From Longibaculum muris (GTDB lineage Bacteria; Bacillota_I; Bacilli_A; Erysipelotrichales; Coprobacillaceae): a stretch of 64,000 nt of DNA. Shown here piece after piece: positions 26,907 to 35,086 of this stretch. The stretch is taken from positions 181,573-245,572 of the forward strand of contig NZ_SMCQ01000001.1 in NCBI RefSeq assembly GCF_004343035.1, in the 5' to 3' direction. The notes beneath the pieces were generated by a model. The model saw only the letters and a list, made by a program, of their open reading frames with translations, had not been told where the DNA came from and did not search any database. The position numbers and the translations under genes were made by a program. How positions within the stretch are numbered: the first letter of the stretch is position 1; each line of letters starts with the position of its first letter.

Positions 26907-26938
26907 TAAAAAACTAATTATAAGAGGAGGTTAAGTTG

Positions 26939-27871
26939 ATGAATAAGACACCACTAGTTTCTATAATTATTCCAGTATATAATGTCGAAAAATATTTAGA
27001 ACGCTGTATACAAAGTGTAAGAAGTCAAACATACAACAATATTGAAATAATATTGATTGATGATGGATCACCTGATAATTCACCTATAATTTGTGACAGA
27101 TTTAGAGAACTAGATGAAAGAATAATAGTTGTTCATAAAAAAAATGGAGGTTTGTCAGATGCGAGAAATGCCGGTGTGCAAATATCAAAAGGAGATTATA
27201 TAACATTTATTGATTCAGATGATTTGGTTTCAGAAGACTATATTTCATATTTGTTAAATTTATGTGAAAAAAACGGAGCAGATATATCTTGCTGTAATTA
27301 TTTGAGGTTTTCGGACGATTTGCCGGTTGATACAATTAAGTATCAGGAAAAGTCTATCGTTCTATCACCAATTGAAACATGTGAAGGATTATTTTCTCAA
27401 TATTATGATATATTGGTAACTGCTTGCTGGAAATTGTATAAATCTAGTATTATTAAGAGTTATCCATTTCCGGTTGGGTACACCCATGAAGATGAGGCTA
27501 CAACTTTTAAATTTTACTACAATGCTAATAGAACGGTTATAGGTAACAAACCATGTTACAAATATTATCAAAACCCTAATAGCATTACCAAATCAGAAAA
27601 AAAACTTAATGGGGATACTATTTGGGCGCTAAATTATAGAATCGAATGTTTAATATCTTGGGGAGAATTAGAATTAGCAAAAAATGCTGCATATATACTC
27701 ATGGGTTACTTATGTAATTGTTATTTAATTGATGAAAAAAACACAAAAAAATATATGAGAGCTTTTGAAAGAAAGTATATTAAAAGCAATTATATGAAAT
27801 TTAAACATAAAATAAGATTTGAATTAGTCTATCGTGTACCTAGCAAGTTTAGATATATGTTTTGGAATTAA
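26939..27871 (+). CDS. Family 2 glycosyltransferase
   Basis: 310 residues. VSIIIPVYNVEKYLERCIQSVRSQTYNNIEIILIDDGSPDNSPIICD and DSDDLVSEDY are classic EpsJ/CpsJ-type GT2 motifs. I chose ATG 26939 because GAGGAGG (26924-26930) has better spacing to it than to TTG 26936. It starts the second part of locus A. Confidence 0.9.
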   Translation: MNKTPLVSIIIPVYNVEKYLERCIQSVRSQTYNNIEIILIDDGSPDNSPIICDRFRELDERIIVVHKKNGGLSDARNAGVQISKGDYITFIDSDDLVSEDYISYLLNLCEKNGADISCCNYLRFSDDLPVDTIKYQEKSIVLSPIETCEGLFSQYYDILVTACWKLYKSSIIKSYPFPVGYTHEDEATTFKFYYNANRTVIGNKPCYKYYQNPNSITKSEKKLNGDTIWALNYRIECLISWGELELAKNAAYILMGYLCNCYLIDEKNTKKYMRAFERKYIKSNYMKFKHKIRFELVYRVPSKFRYMFWN

Positions 27872-27910
27872 AATTTATTATTTGTCTAGTAGAAAGGATT
27901 TTGATTATAT

Positions 27911-28978
27911 ATGTTTACATTTTATAGAAGAGTAATATCATTACTTAATCGAAAGATTAAAGTGTTAATAGAGATAAAAAATGTTTTACAATCTATTCAT
28001 CGTCTTCACAAAAAAAATAAGAATGCTATAATTTTCATTGCTACACCTATTTATGGAAATTTAGGAGATTACGCAATAGTTTTATCACAAATTAAATTAG
28101 TTAGTGACAATGGGTTTGGTGAATGTATAGTTGAGGTGAGTAGCAAACAGTATGCCACTTTTAAAAAAATAATAAAAATGTTCGTAAAACCTAACGACGT
28201 TATAATTATTGACGGTGGTGGTAATATGGGAACTTTATGGATAAATGAAGAATATAAAATGAGGGAAATTGTCAAAACATATTCAAATAATCCTATCATC
28301 ATATTTCCGCAAACGGCATATTTTGACAACTCAGAAGAAGGTAATAGAGAATTGAGTGAATCTATTAACGTTTATAATTCACACGATAATCTTACTATTT
28401 TTTGCAGAGATACTAATACATATAAGTTGATTAGCACAAAAATGTCGATGGTTAAATCGTTTTATGTTCCTGATATAGTGTTATATAACAACTATTCTGG
28501 TAACACACTAAATAGAGATGGAATTTTGGTTTGTTTAAGAGATGATTTAGAGCGTATTAATGATATAAATATTTATGAATGTATAGAGAATGAATTTGTA
28601 AATAAAAAGATATCTAATAGCTCAACTATGTTTTCGGGTGAAATTAATCGATATAATAGAGAAGAACTAGTTATGTCAAAACTTACTGAATTTAGTTCGG
28701 CAGAATTAGTTATTACCGACAGACTTCATGGTATGCTGTTTTCTGCAATTACTGGAACCCCGTGTATCGCAGTTGATAATAAAAGTCATAAAGTAAAACA
28801 GGGGTATGAGTGGATACAAGATTTGCCATATATAATATTTTGCGAAAATGAAAGTGATGTTGAGAAAGGATTAAATATAATTAAGAAATTTAATGGAAAA
28901 AATTTCTATTATACATCTGATAAACTGATTTCTTATTACAAATTAATAATGGAGGAAGTGAAGCGTGCAGCGTTGTAA
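27911..28978 (+). CDS. Polysaccharide pyruvyl transferase family protein
   Basis: 355 residues. It has NLGDYAI near residue 50, IIDGGGNMGTLW around 100 and ELVITDRLHGMLFSAITGTPCIAVDN near 265-290, the hallmark of the CsaB/EpsO pyruvyl transferase fold. Characterised members attach a pyruvate ketal from phosphoenolpyruvate to a sugar, giving the polymer a negative charge. Some relatives act as glycosyltransferases, so the reaction is inferred. The 3' end overlaps the flippase gene by 14 bp. Confidence 0.87.
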   Translation: MFTFYRRVISLLNRKIKVLIEIKNVLQSIHRLHKKNKNAIIFIATPIYGNLGDYAIVLSQIKLVSDNGFGECIVEVSSKQYATFKKIIKMFVKPNDVIIIDGGGNMGTLWINEEYKMREIVKTYSNNPIIIFPQTAYFDNSEEGNRELSESINVYNSHDNLTIFCRDTNTYKLISTKMSMVKSFYVPDIVLYNNYSGNTLNRDGILVCLRDDLERINDINIYECIENEFVNKKISNSSTMFSGEINRYNREELVMSKLTEFSSAELVITDRLHGMLFSAITGTPCIAVDNKSHKVKQGYEWIQDLPYIIFCENESDVEKGLNIIKKFNGKNFYYTSDKLISYYKLIMEEVKRAAL

Positions 28979-30494
28979 TGATCAAACTAAATTAATTAAT
29001 ACAATAAATATAATAACAGGCATTGCAACAATGATAATTCAATTAATGGTTAGTTTTTTCTTATCACCATTTATTGTTGAAAATATAGGAGAGGCAGCCA
29101 ATGGATTTACACAGTTGGCAAATAATATTGTTAGTTATGCAACTCTTATTTCTTTGGCTTTTAATTCTATGGCGTCTAGGTTTATTTCTGTGAATTTTCA
29201 TAAAGGAAATAATGAAAAAGTAAAAAGATATTTTACAGCTACTGTTGTATGCAATGTATTGATATCGATAATACTTATACCTATTTCGCTTTATATCGTG
29301 TTTAAACTTGATTCTTTTATTGTGATAGGTGATAGTGATTTTCACGATGTACAAATGTTATTTGCATGCGTGTTTTTTAATTATATTTTTAGTCTAATCA
29401 GTTCTGTTTATAGCATATCTTTCTATGTAATGAATAAAGTTTATATGCAAAATATAATAAATCTAATTAGAAATATAGCAAATGCAGCGTTGCTATTATT
29501 AGTGTTTTCTTCACTACCAATACAAATGTATTATGTATCAATGGTTGCATGTATGTTATCATTAATAATTATACCAATTTATATGTTATGTCAAAAAAGG
29601 TATATGCCATTTTTGAAGTGTGAACTTAAGTATTTCAAATTTAGCACTATTAAAGAACTGTTCAAATCTGGAATTTGGAATACTGTTAATCAATGTGGCA
29701 ATATGTTAATGACAGGATTAGATTTATTGTTATCAAATTTATATATTAATCCGATATCGATGGGGATTTTGGCTGTTTCAAAAACGATTCCAAACGCAAT
29801 TATACAATTGGCATCTGTGTTAAATTCGAGTTTTGCTCCGTCATTAACCGAAAATTGGGCAAAGGGAGATGACAACGAAATACTTAGTCAACTTAGAAGC
29901 GGCATGAAAGTATCAAGCGTTATTTTATCTATACCTATAATTACTTTTTGTGTTTTTTCAACTCAATTTTATCAGTTGTGGATGCCTACAATGGATTCTA
30001 CAACACTAGCTTTTTTATCATTTTTAGCATGTCTACAATTTATACCGTGGACAGGTCCACAAATATTATATAATGTTTTTACGACTACAAATAAGCTGAA
30101 ACTCAACTCTTTAACATTTTTACTTTCAGGTTTTATTAATTTGGGATTAGTATGGGTATTGCTAAACACAACATCTCTTGGTGCTTATGCAATAGCAGGA
30201 GTAAGTTCAGTGATATCAATAATTCGGAATATGTTGTTTACGGCACCTTATGCTGCAAAATTACTCAAGCTTAAATGGAATACGTTTTATGTTGATGTAA
30301 TGTTCTCTATAGTGTGCTGTGGCATTAATGCTGGAATCGGATATTCAATTAAGTTATTACTTAATTACCAGGGATGGATTGGCTTAATTATTATGGTTGT
30401 AGTTACCTGTATAATTACATTTATTATTGAAATTTTGATTATTTTAAATAAAGAAGAACGTACAAAAATTTTAAATAAAATTGTGCGTAAATAA
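28965..30494 (+). CDS. wzx: Polysaccharide flippase, Wzx-like (locus A)
   Basis: 509 residues with about 14 membrane segments, the MATE/MOP superfamily topology of Wzx. Features include ITGIATMIIQLMVSFFLSPFIVENIGEAANGFTQLANNIVSY at the N-terminus and a second half-repeat from about residue 285. It moves the lipid-linked repeat unit across the membrane. The start is GTG 28965 with GGAGGAA 8 nt upstream, inside the pyruvyl transferase gene. Confidence 0.92.
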   Translation: MQRCNDQTKLINTINIITGIATMIIQLMVSFFLSPFIVENIGEAANGFTQLANNIVSYATLISLAFNSMASRFISVNFHKGNNEKVKRYFTATVVCNVLISIILIPISLYIVFKLDSFIVIGDSDFHDVQMLFACVFFNYIFSLISSVYSISFYVMNKVYMQNIINLIRNIANAALLLLVFSSLPIQMYYVSMVACMLSLIIIPIYMLCQKRYMPFLKCELKYFKFSTIKELFKSGIWNTVNQCGNMLMTGLDLLLSNLYINPISMGILAVSKTIPNAIIQLASVLNSSFAPSLTENWAKGDDNEILSQLRSGMKVSSVILSIPIITFCVFSTQFYQLWMPTMDSTTLAFLSFLACLQFIPWTGPQILYNVFTTTNKLKLNSLTFLLSGFINLGLVWVLLNTTSLGAYAIAGVSSVISIIRNMLFTAPYAAKLLKLKWNTFYVDVMFSIVCCGINAGIGYSIKLLLNYQGWIGLIIMVVVTCIITFIIEILIILNKEERTKILNKIVRK

Positions 30495-30509
30495 GAAAGG
30501 AAGATTTTT

Positions 30510-31601
30510 ATGGAAAAAATTAAGAAAGTATTGCTTTTTAGAATCCCTATGTCCATATGTAATTTTAGATGCGAATATTGTTATTTAGCTCAAAGAGATG
30601 AGCATTATCAAGGAGTTCAACCAAAATTTAAATATAGCCCTGAGGATGTTGCAAAAGCTTGTTCAAAGCAGCGGATTGGTGGATTAGCATACATTAATTT
30701 TTGCGCAGATGGTGAAACATTGCTTACTAAAAATATTGACGAATATATAAGACTATTAGCGAAAGAGGGACACTATATCGAAATTGTTACCAATATGACA
30801 GTTACTCCTGTTATCGATAAAATACTAAATTGGCCAAAGGAATTATTAAAGCATATTGAATTTAAAGCATCTTTTCATTATTTGGAGTTAAAGAAAAGAA
30901 ATTTGCTTGAAATATATGCTAAGAATGTTCAAAATGCATGGAAAGCTGGTGCTTCAGTAAATATTGAGATAACTCCTAGTGATGATTTAATTCCTTATAT
31001 CGAAGAGGTGAAAGAGTTTTCTTTGAAATATTTCGGTGCTTTACCGCACCTTTCAATAGCAAGAAATGATACTACAAATAAAATAGAATATTTAACTAAT
31101 TTGTCACAAGAAGAGTACAATCAAACTTGGGAACAATTTGACTCAGAATTTTGGAGATTCAAAAAAACTATTTTTGGAAAATATCAAAATAAATATTGTT
31201 ATGCTGGAAAATGGTCAGCATATGTCGATTTGACGACAGGGATTGCTACACCATGTTATTGTGGTTTGACGTTAGGCGATGTTTTTGCAAACCCGGATAA
31301 ACCATTTCCAGAAAGCCCTATCGGTAAATGTGGTGTTGCTCATTGTTATAATGGTCATGCTTTAATGACATTAGGACTAATTCCTGGAAATACATCTGTG
31401 AGATATGGTGATATACGTGATAGACAAAGAGATGATGGAACGAACTGGCTTCAACCGGAATTAAAAGATTTTTTCAATGGAAAATTAGAAGAAAATAACG
31501 ATGAATTATCGATGGTTAATAAATCGCTAGAATATGCAAAATCATTTTCTAAACGCGTAATTAACAAAATGAAGCAAACGTTTACTACAACAAATAGATA
31601 G
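30510..31601 (+). CDS. Radical SAM protein with a C-terminal SPASM-like Cys cluster
   Basis: 363 residues. The radical SAM [4Fe-4S] motif CNFRCEYC provides Cys17, Cys21 and Cys24; CADGETLL (about 65-72) fits the SAM-binding GGE-like motif. Near the C-terminus Cys230, Cys249, Cys251, Cys274 and Cys279 form a second cluster similar to SPASM/twitch domains that hold auxiliary iron-sulfur clusters. It is cytoplasmic and sits at the end of locus A, 15 bp after the flippase gene with an AGAAAGGA ribosome binding site. Such enzymes typically modify peptides, sugars or nucleotides by radical chemistry. No small precursor peptide gene is visible nearby, so a sugar or nucleotide-sugar modification is the likelier guess. 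Confidence 0.85.
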   Translation: MEKIKKVLLFRIPMSICNFRCEYCYLAQRDEHYQGVQPKFKYSPEDVAKACSKQRIGGLAYINFCADGETLLTKNIDEYIRLLAKEGHYIEIVTNMTVTPVIDKILNWPKELLKHIEFKASFHYLELKKRNLLEIYAKNVQNAWKAGASVNIEITPSDDLIPYIEEVKEFSLKYFGALPHLSIARNDTTNKIEYLTNLSQEEYNQTWEQFDSEFWRFKKTIFGKYQNKYCYAGKWSAYVDLTTGIATPCYCGLTLGDVFANPDKPFPESPIGKCGVAHCYNGHALMTLGLIPGNTSVRYGDIRDRQRDDGTNWLQPELKDFFNGKLEENNDELSMVNKSLEYAKSFSKRVINKMKQTFTTTNR

Positions 31602-31624
31602 ATTTTATACATAATTTCGAACAT

Positions 31625-32206
31625 GTGATTTCAAAAGTGTCTTCACTCTCAAAAAGACTATTATCTATTCACTATATCTTATTATATAAGTTATCACGAT
31701 TTTGGAAACCATCTAAATGTGGATGTATACCGATGTTAGATAAAGTTATTAATAGTTCATTTTATTTTGATCAAAGTTATACTTTAGGTTTTTTGTCATA
31801 TAATGGCATATTCAGATTTTTTATTAATATAATTTCAGTTTTTGGATTTGATTTAACAATAAGATTGTTTGAAAGTTCTGCAAAAATAATACAATTATTT
31901 GAATATACTGTTTTTATTACACCTACAAGAACCTATAATGGATTTACAACGTATATTTCTAATTTTTATATTGATTTTGGCATTTTTGGAGTAATTATTC
32001 TATCTTTTTTATTTGGGTCAGTAGCATATATTTTATATAAGAGATTTGTTGATACTCCTTGCGTTGAAAATTTTATTGTATTAACTTTAATTTATTATTT
32101 TATTGCATTTAGTGTTGTTAGATTTCAACTTTCCAATACTATTTCAGCAATTGCATTTATATACTCATTATTTTTTATACATCCAAAATTTAAAATTAAA
32201 TTCTGA
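31625..32206 (+). pseudogene. Truncated Wzy-like polymerase remnant
   Basis: 193 residues from a GTG at 31625 with no convincing ribosome binding site. The C-terminal part resembles the end of an oligosaccharide repeat-unit polymerase: TRTYNGFTTYISNFYIDFGIFGVIILSFLFGSVAYILYKRF, followed by two more hydrophobic helices. A full Wzy has 10-12 membrane segments; here only four or five remain and the N-terminal half is missing. I read it as the 3' end of a second polymerase gene, left by a recombination event, so it probably does not function. Confidence 0.6.
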
Positions 32207-32421
32207 TTGTAATAAATATATAATATTTTAAATAATAAAGAGATTGTTTAGAAATTTTATGAGTATAACAATTAATAACAATGTGACATAGTAAACAGAA
32301 ATTAATTGCAAGAAATATTTTTTAAGAATCAATAATATTTTTGCAGTGATAAAATAAATGAAATTAAGTAATACATTATTAAATAAATTTATTTAAAAAG
32401 ATAGTATGAATGGAGAATTGT
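32207..32421. other. AT-rich intergenic region
   Basis: Very AT-rich stretch between the polymerase remnant and the ugd fragment. No gene, terminator or convincing promoter seen. Confidence 0.4.
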
Positions 32422-32592
32422 ATGAAAATAGCAGTCGCAGGAACAGGATATGTAGGATTAAGCATCGCTACATTGTTAGCACAGCATCACACAGTGATGG
32501 CAGTGGATATTATTGAAGAAAAAGTGAATATGATCAACAACAGAAAGTCTCCAATTCAGGATAATGAAATTGAAGACTTTTTGGGTTTCTAA
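32422..32592 (+). pseudogene. ugd: 5' fragment of UDP-glucose 6-dehydrogenase gene
   Basis: 56 residues from ATG 32422 after a GGAGAA ribosome binding site. The product starts [21 protein letters not shown] and matches the first 53 or so residues of the complete Ugd at 46159, with only scattered substitutions. Similarity stops after EIEDFL, where the frame runs into unrelated sequence and ends at TAA 32592. This is a truncated duplicate. The break lies about 30 bp before the insertion sequence, so the IS did not cause it directly. Confidence 0.85.
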
Positions 32593-32650
32593 AAAAGAGA
32601 CTCTAAAAGAATGTGGGGTTTTATTGACCCCACACGTGTTTAAAGTGAAG

Positions 32651-32698
32651 AAAGTATCATTCAAAACCATGGGGTTAAGAATGATACTTTTATTCTAC
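32651..32698. terminator. Bidirectional terminator of the IS transposase gene
   Basis: AGTATCATTC pairs with GAATGATACT (16-nt loop). It has T-rich tails in both directions, TTTTATTCT on the plus strand and TTCTTC on the minus strand. It lies just after the transposase stop codon and could also insulate the element from outside transcription. Confidence 0.7.
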
Positions 32699-32719
32699 AG
32701 AAACAGCCATTTCTAATGA

Positions 32720-34054
32720 TTATTTTTTATTTTTCTTATAATTTCCTCTTTCTTTTCCAGGCTCTCTATTTGTCTTCTTTTTATTTGTCAATAGAGGTAA
32801 GGAATCTTTATTTATGCAGTACATTATACGGCTTCTTAATCTTTCAAAGTTCTTATATTTTAATGATGTTTTCAAAAGAACTTTTATTCTTCCATTAATT
32901 GATTCTATTGGACCATTTGATATTCTTCTCTGGCCGACAGGAATGAAAGAATTCAAAATCTCAGTTCTCCAGTTTTTTAAAAATCCAACAACATCCTTAA
33001 ACTCATTCATATTCAATTTAACTAATTCATTATATAATTCATCATATCTTTTAGCTGCATTTTTATATGTATAGTCTTCATTGAAGTCAAGATAGTCTTC
33101 TTTCCATTCGTATGCATTTTTTAATAATGGATCAATCCTGAGCATCAATTCAAGTATTTGGGGCTTGTTTATGGCATAGCCAATTTTCTTATTGTACTGA
33201 GGAATATTATCTTCAATGCCTCCTTTTCGTTTCATAAGAAGATGATTCCAATGTTTCAGTAAATAATAATTGACACTGTCCTTATCTTGTTTATACATAA
33301 CATGAATTCGTACATTCCTTAACGCATCATTAATATTTTTCACGACATGAAATGAATCGACCATAACAAGACAATTCTTAAAATGATGGTAAGCAAAATC
33401 TCTATAAGTTGGGTTCATATCAATGCTTACATATTTGACATTACTGAATTCACTTCTATTGATGTACTGCATATAAGAATAGAGCTTGAATTTCTTTCTG
33501 CTTGGAAATATGTCGATGATTTGACTTGTTTCCCAGTCAATGAAGATACAAGCAAATTTATTATCCCAGGTTTTGCCCAGATAAAATTCATCAATTGAAA
33601 GGACTCTAGGAAGAGAACCAGGATACATAGTGACATATTGGCCAAAAATATTGACAACAGAAGAAGTAGAGATATGATTCTTTTCACCAATGGAAGTAAA
33701 AGTATAATTCAATCTCTTACAGTCCTTGAGAACCTGTATAATTGTAGCGTTGGAAATTCTTTGTCTAGCAGCAATAAAAGGATTGTCTTCAAGAAAAGAC
33801 TTATGACAATCATTGCATATAAATCTTCTGCATCTGTAGTTGATATAGGTGTTATTTGTGTTGAAAATAGAATGAGTGATTTTTTTAATCTTGTAATCCT
33901 TGATATTTGCATTTAAACTGCCACAGCAGGGACAAGGCTTAATTTTTTTGGTTAAAGTGACATTAATAAAAACATTATTATCAGTTCTTACAATGTTTAA
34001 ATCTTGAATATCATCAGGTTGTAAACCCAGCAAATTTATAGTATCATAATTCAT
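32720..34054 (-). CDS. ISL3-family transposase
   Basis: 444 residues and apparently intact. An N-terminal zinc-binding part (KPCPCCGSLN ... CRRFICNDCHKSF) is followed by a DDE catalytic domain: VLSIDEFYLGK, VSIDMNPTYRDFAYHHFKNCLVMVDSFHVVK and, near the end, NGPIESINGRIKVLLKTSLKYKNFERLRSRIMYCIN, the conserved ISL3 C-terminal motif. It cuts and joins the element ends. The tail is very basic. A CTCTCCTTTC stretch upstream (plus-strand reading) supplies the ribosome binding site (GAAAGGAGAG) for the ATG at 34054. Confidence 0.92.
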   Translation of the reverse strand: MNYDTINLLGLQPDDIQDLNIVRTDNNVFINVTLTKKIKPCPCCGSLNANIKDYKIKKITHSIFNTNNTYINYRCRRFICNDCHKSFLEDNPFIAARQRISNATIIQVLKDCKRLNYTFTSIGEKNHISTSSVVNIFGQYVTMYPGSLPRVLSIDEFYLGKTWDNKFACIFIDWETSQIIDIFPSRKKFKLYSYMQYINRSEFSNVKYVSIDMNPTYRDFAYHHFKNCLVMVDSFHVVKNINDALRNVRIHVMYKQDKDSVNYYLLKHWNHLLMKRKGGIEDNIPQYNKKIGYAINKPQILELMLRIDPLLKNAYEWKEDYLDFNEDYTYKNAAKRYDELYNELVKLNMNEFKDVVGFLKNWRTEILNSFIPVGQRRISNGPIESINGRIKVLLKTSLKYKNFERLRSRIMYCINKDSLPLLTNKKKTNREPGKERGNYKKNKK

Positions 34055-34212
34055 GAGTTAAAACTCTCCTTTCATATATGGTTGTTTCTGCAAAAACATC
34101 ATATCATGAAAGGATTTTTTTATATAAAGGATACCCCTTTAAAATTTAGAGATAAAAAAAAGGGAGACCCCTCGGAATTGTAGACCAAGGGATTGACCCC
34201 ACACTAAATTAA

Positions 34213-34998
34213 ATTTCTATTGATTTAAAACAACTAAATACTTTTTTTGATGATCAGAAAATAGATAAGTACTTGATAAACGAATATATAAGATATTTAA
34301 ATAAAAATTATAAACCAAAAACAGTTCAAAGAAAACTTGCAAGTATGCATGTTTTTTTTGAACAGTTAGTTTTTGATGAAGAGATAGAGTATAATCCAAT
34401 GAATAAAATAAGATATAAAATACAGTTAGAAAAAAAATTACCAAGAATTATTACTCAAGAACAATTATCTGTAATATTTGGAAATTTAAGAAAAAATGAT
34501 TATAAATTCATAAAAAGAGATAGAGCAATTATTGAATTGTTAATATCAACAGGTATAAGAGTCTCTGAATTATGTTTATTAATGGATGAAGATATTCGTT
34601 TAAAAGATAAGTATATGATTATATACGGAAAAAATTCTAAAGAACGAATGATTTATTTAGGAGCAGATGTTTTAAAAATATTTGAAGAGTATTATCAAGA
34701 GTTTCATAAATCAATAAAGAATTGCCACTGTTTTTTTATAAATAATAATTATTCACAAATAACAGATCAATCTGTGAGAAATATTATTAATAAATATACT
34801 GGTGATTTTCACGTGACACCACATATGTTTAGGCATACATTTGCGACTATGTTGTTAGAACAAGATGTTGATATAGCTTATATTCAAAAAATATTAGGGC
34901 ATAGTTCTATAACTACAACGAGTATTTACACTCATGTTTCTATGAACAAACAAAAAGATATTATGATCAATAAAAATCCACGAAATTTAATAAAATAG
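34213..34998 (+). pseudogene. Tyrosine recombinase (XerC/D-like), N-terminally truncated at the IS end
   Basis: An open frame from just after TAA 34210-34212 to 34998 encodes about 261 residues starting IDLKQLNTFFDDQKIDKY; the first possible start (TTG 34273) leaves 241. The N-terminal SAM-like domain lacks its first 25-30 residues, which would have lain in or beyond the insertion sequence. The catalytic domain is intact: STGIRVSEL (Arg), HMFRHTFATMLLE (His-x-x-Arg), LGHSS (His) and SIYTHVS (Tyr nucleophile). Similar small recombinases are found next to capsule loci, where some invert promoters. The loss of the start suggests it is no longer made, unless transcription from the IS end and TTG 34273 rescue it. 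Confidence 0.75.
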
Positions 34999-35029
34999 AT
35001 ATTATTTGTGTTGATAATATTATTGGTAT

Positions 35030-35058
35030 TTGTAACTTTTGTCTATTTATGGTAAAGT
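35030..35058 (+). promoter_or_regulatory. Promoter of the LCP gene
   Basis: TTGTAA (35030-35035), 17 bp, TAAAGT (35053-35058), about 28 bp before the ATG at 35087. Confidence 0.6.
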
Positions 35059-35086
35059 ATGTATGTTTAGAAAGGGGATATGAGTT

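Larger units (their letters stand above)
26193..26935. other. Long intergenic scar within locus A
   Basis: About 740 bp without an intact gene. Base composition is less AT-rich than the flanking genes. Traces of broken coding exist on both strands, for example a plus-strand stretch reading ...SWESATQIYRVLGNC... near 26227 and a frame of about 75 codons on the minus strand (26541-26768), but none is intact or recognisable. It probably records the loss of an inserted element or gene. Confidence 0.45.
32612..34203. mobile_element. ISL3-type insertion sequence
   Basis: About 1.6 kb containing one minus-strand transposase gene (32720-34054). The outer ends share the short inverted repeat TGTGGGGT (32612-32619) and ACCCCACA (34196-34203). 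The left end also has an internal ACCCCACA that can pair with the tip. The identical 13-mer ATTGACCCCACAC occurs near both ends. The flanking octamers (TAAAAGAA and CTAAATTA) are not an exact target duplication, so the boundaries are approximate. Confidence 0.65.

Noticed and set aside
32814..33916. Several plus-strand ORFs of 70-90 codons inside the IS
   Set aside because: They are antisense shadows of the intact ISL3 transposase gene.
34999..35086. Invertible promoter next to the recombinase
   Set aside because: I looked for inverted repeats flanking the promoter at 35030-35058, and also upstream of 44766 and 56934, and found only short imperfect matches.
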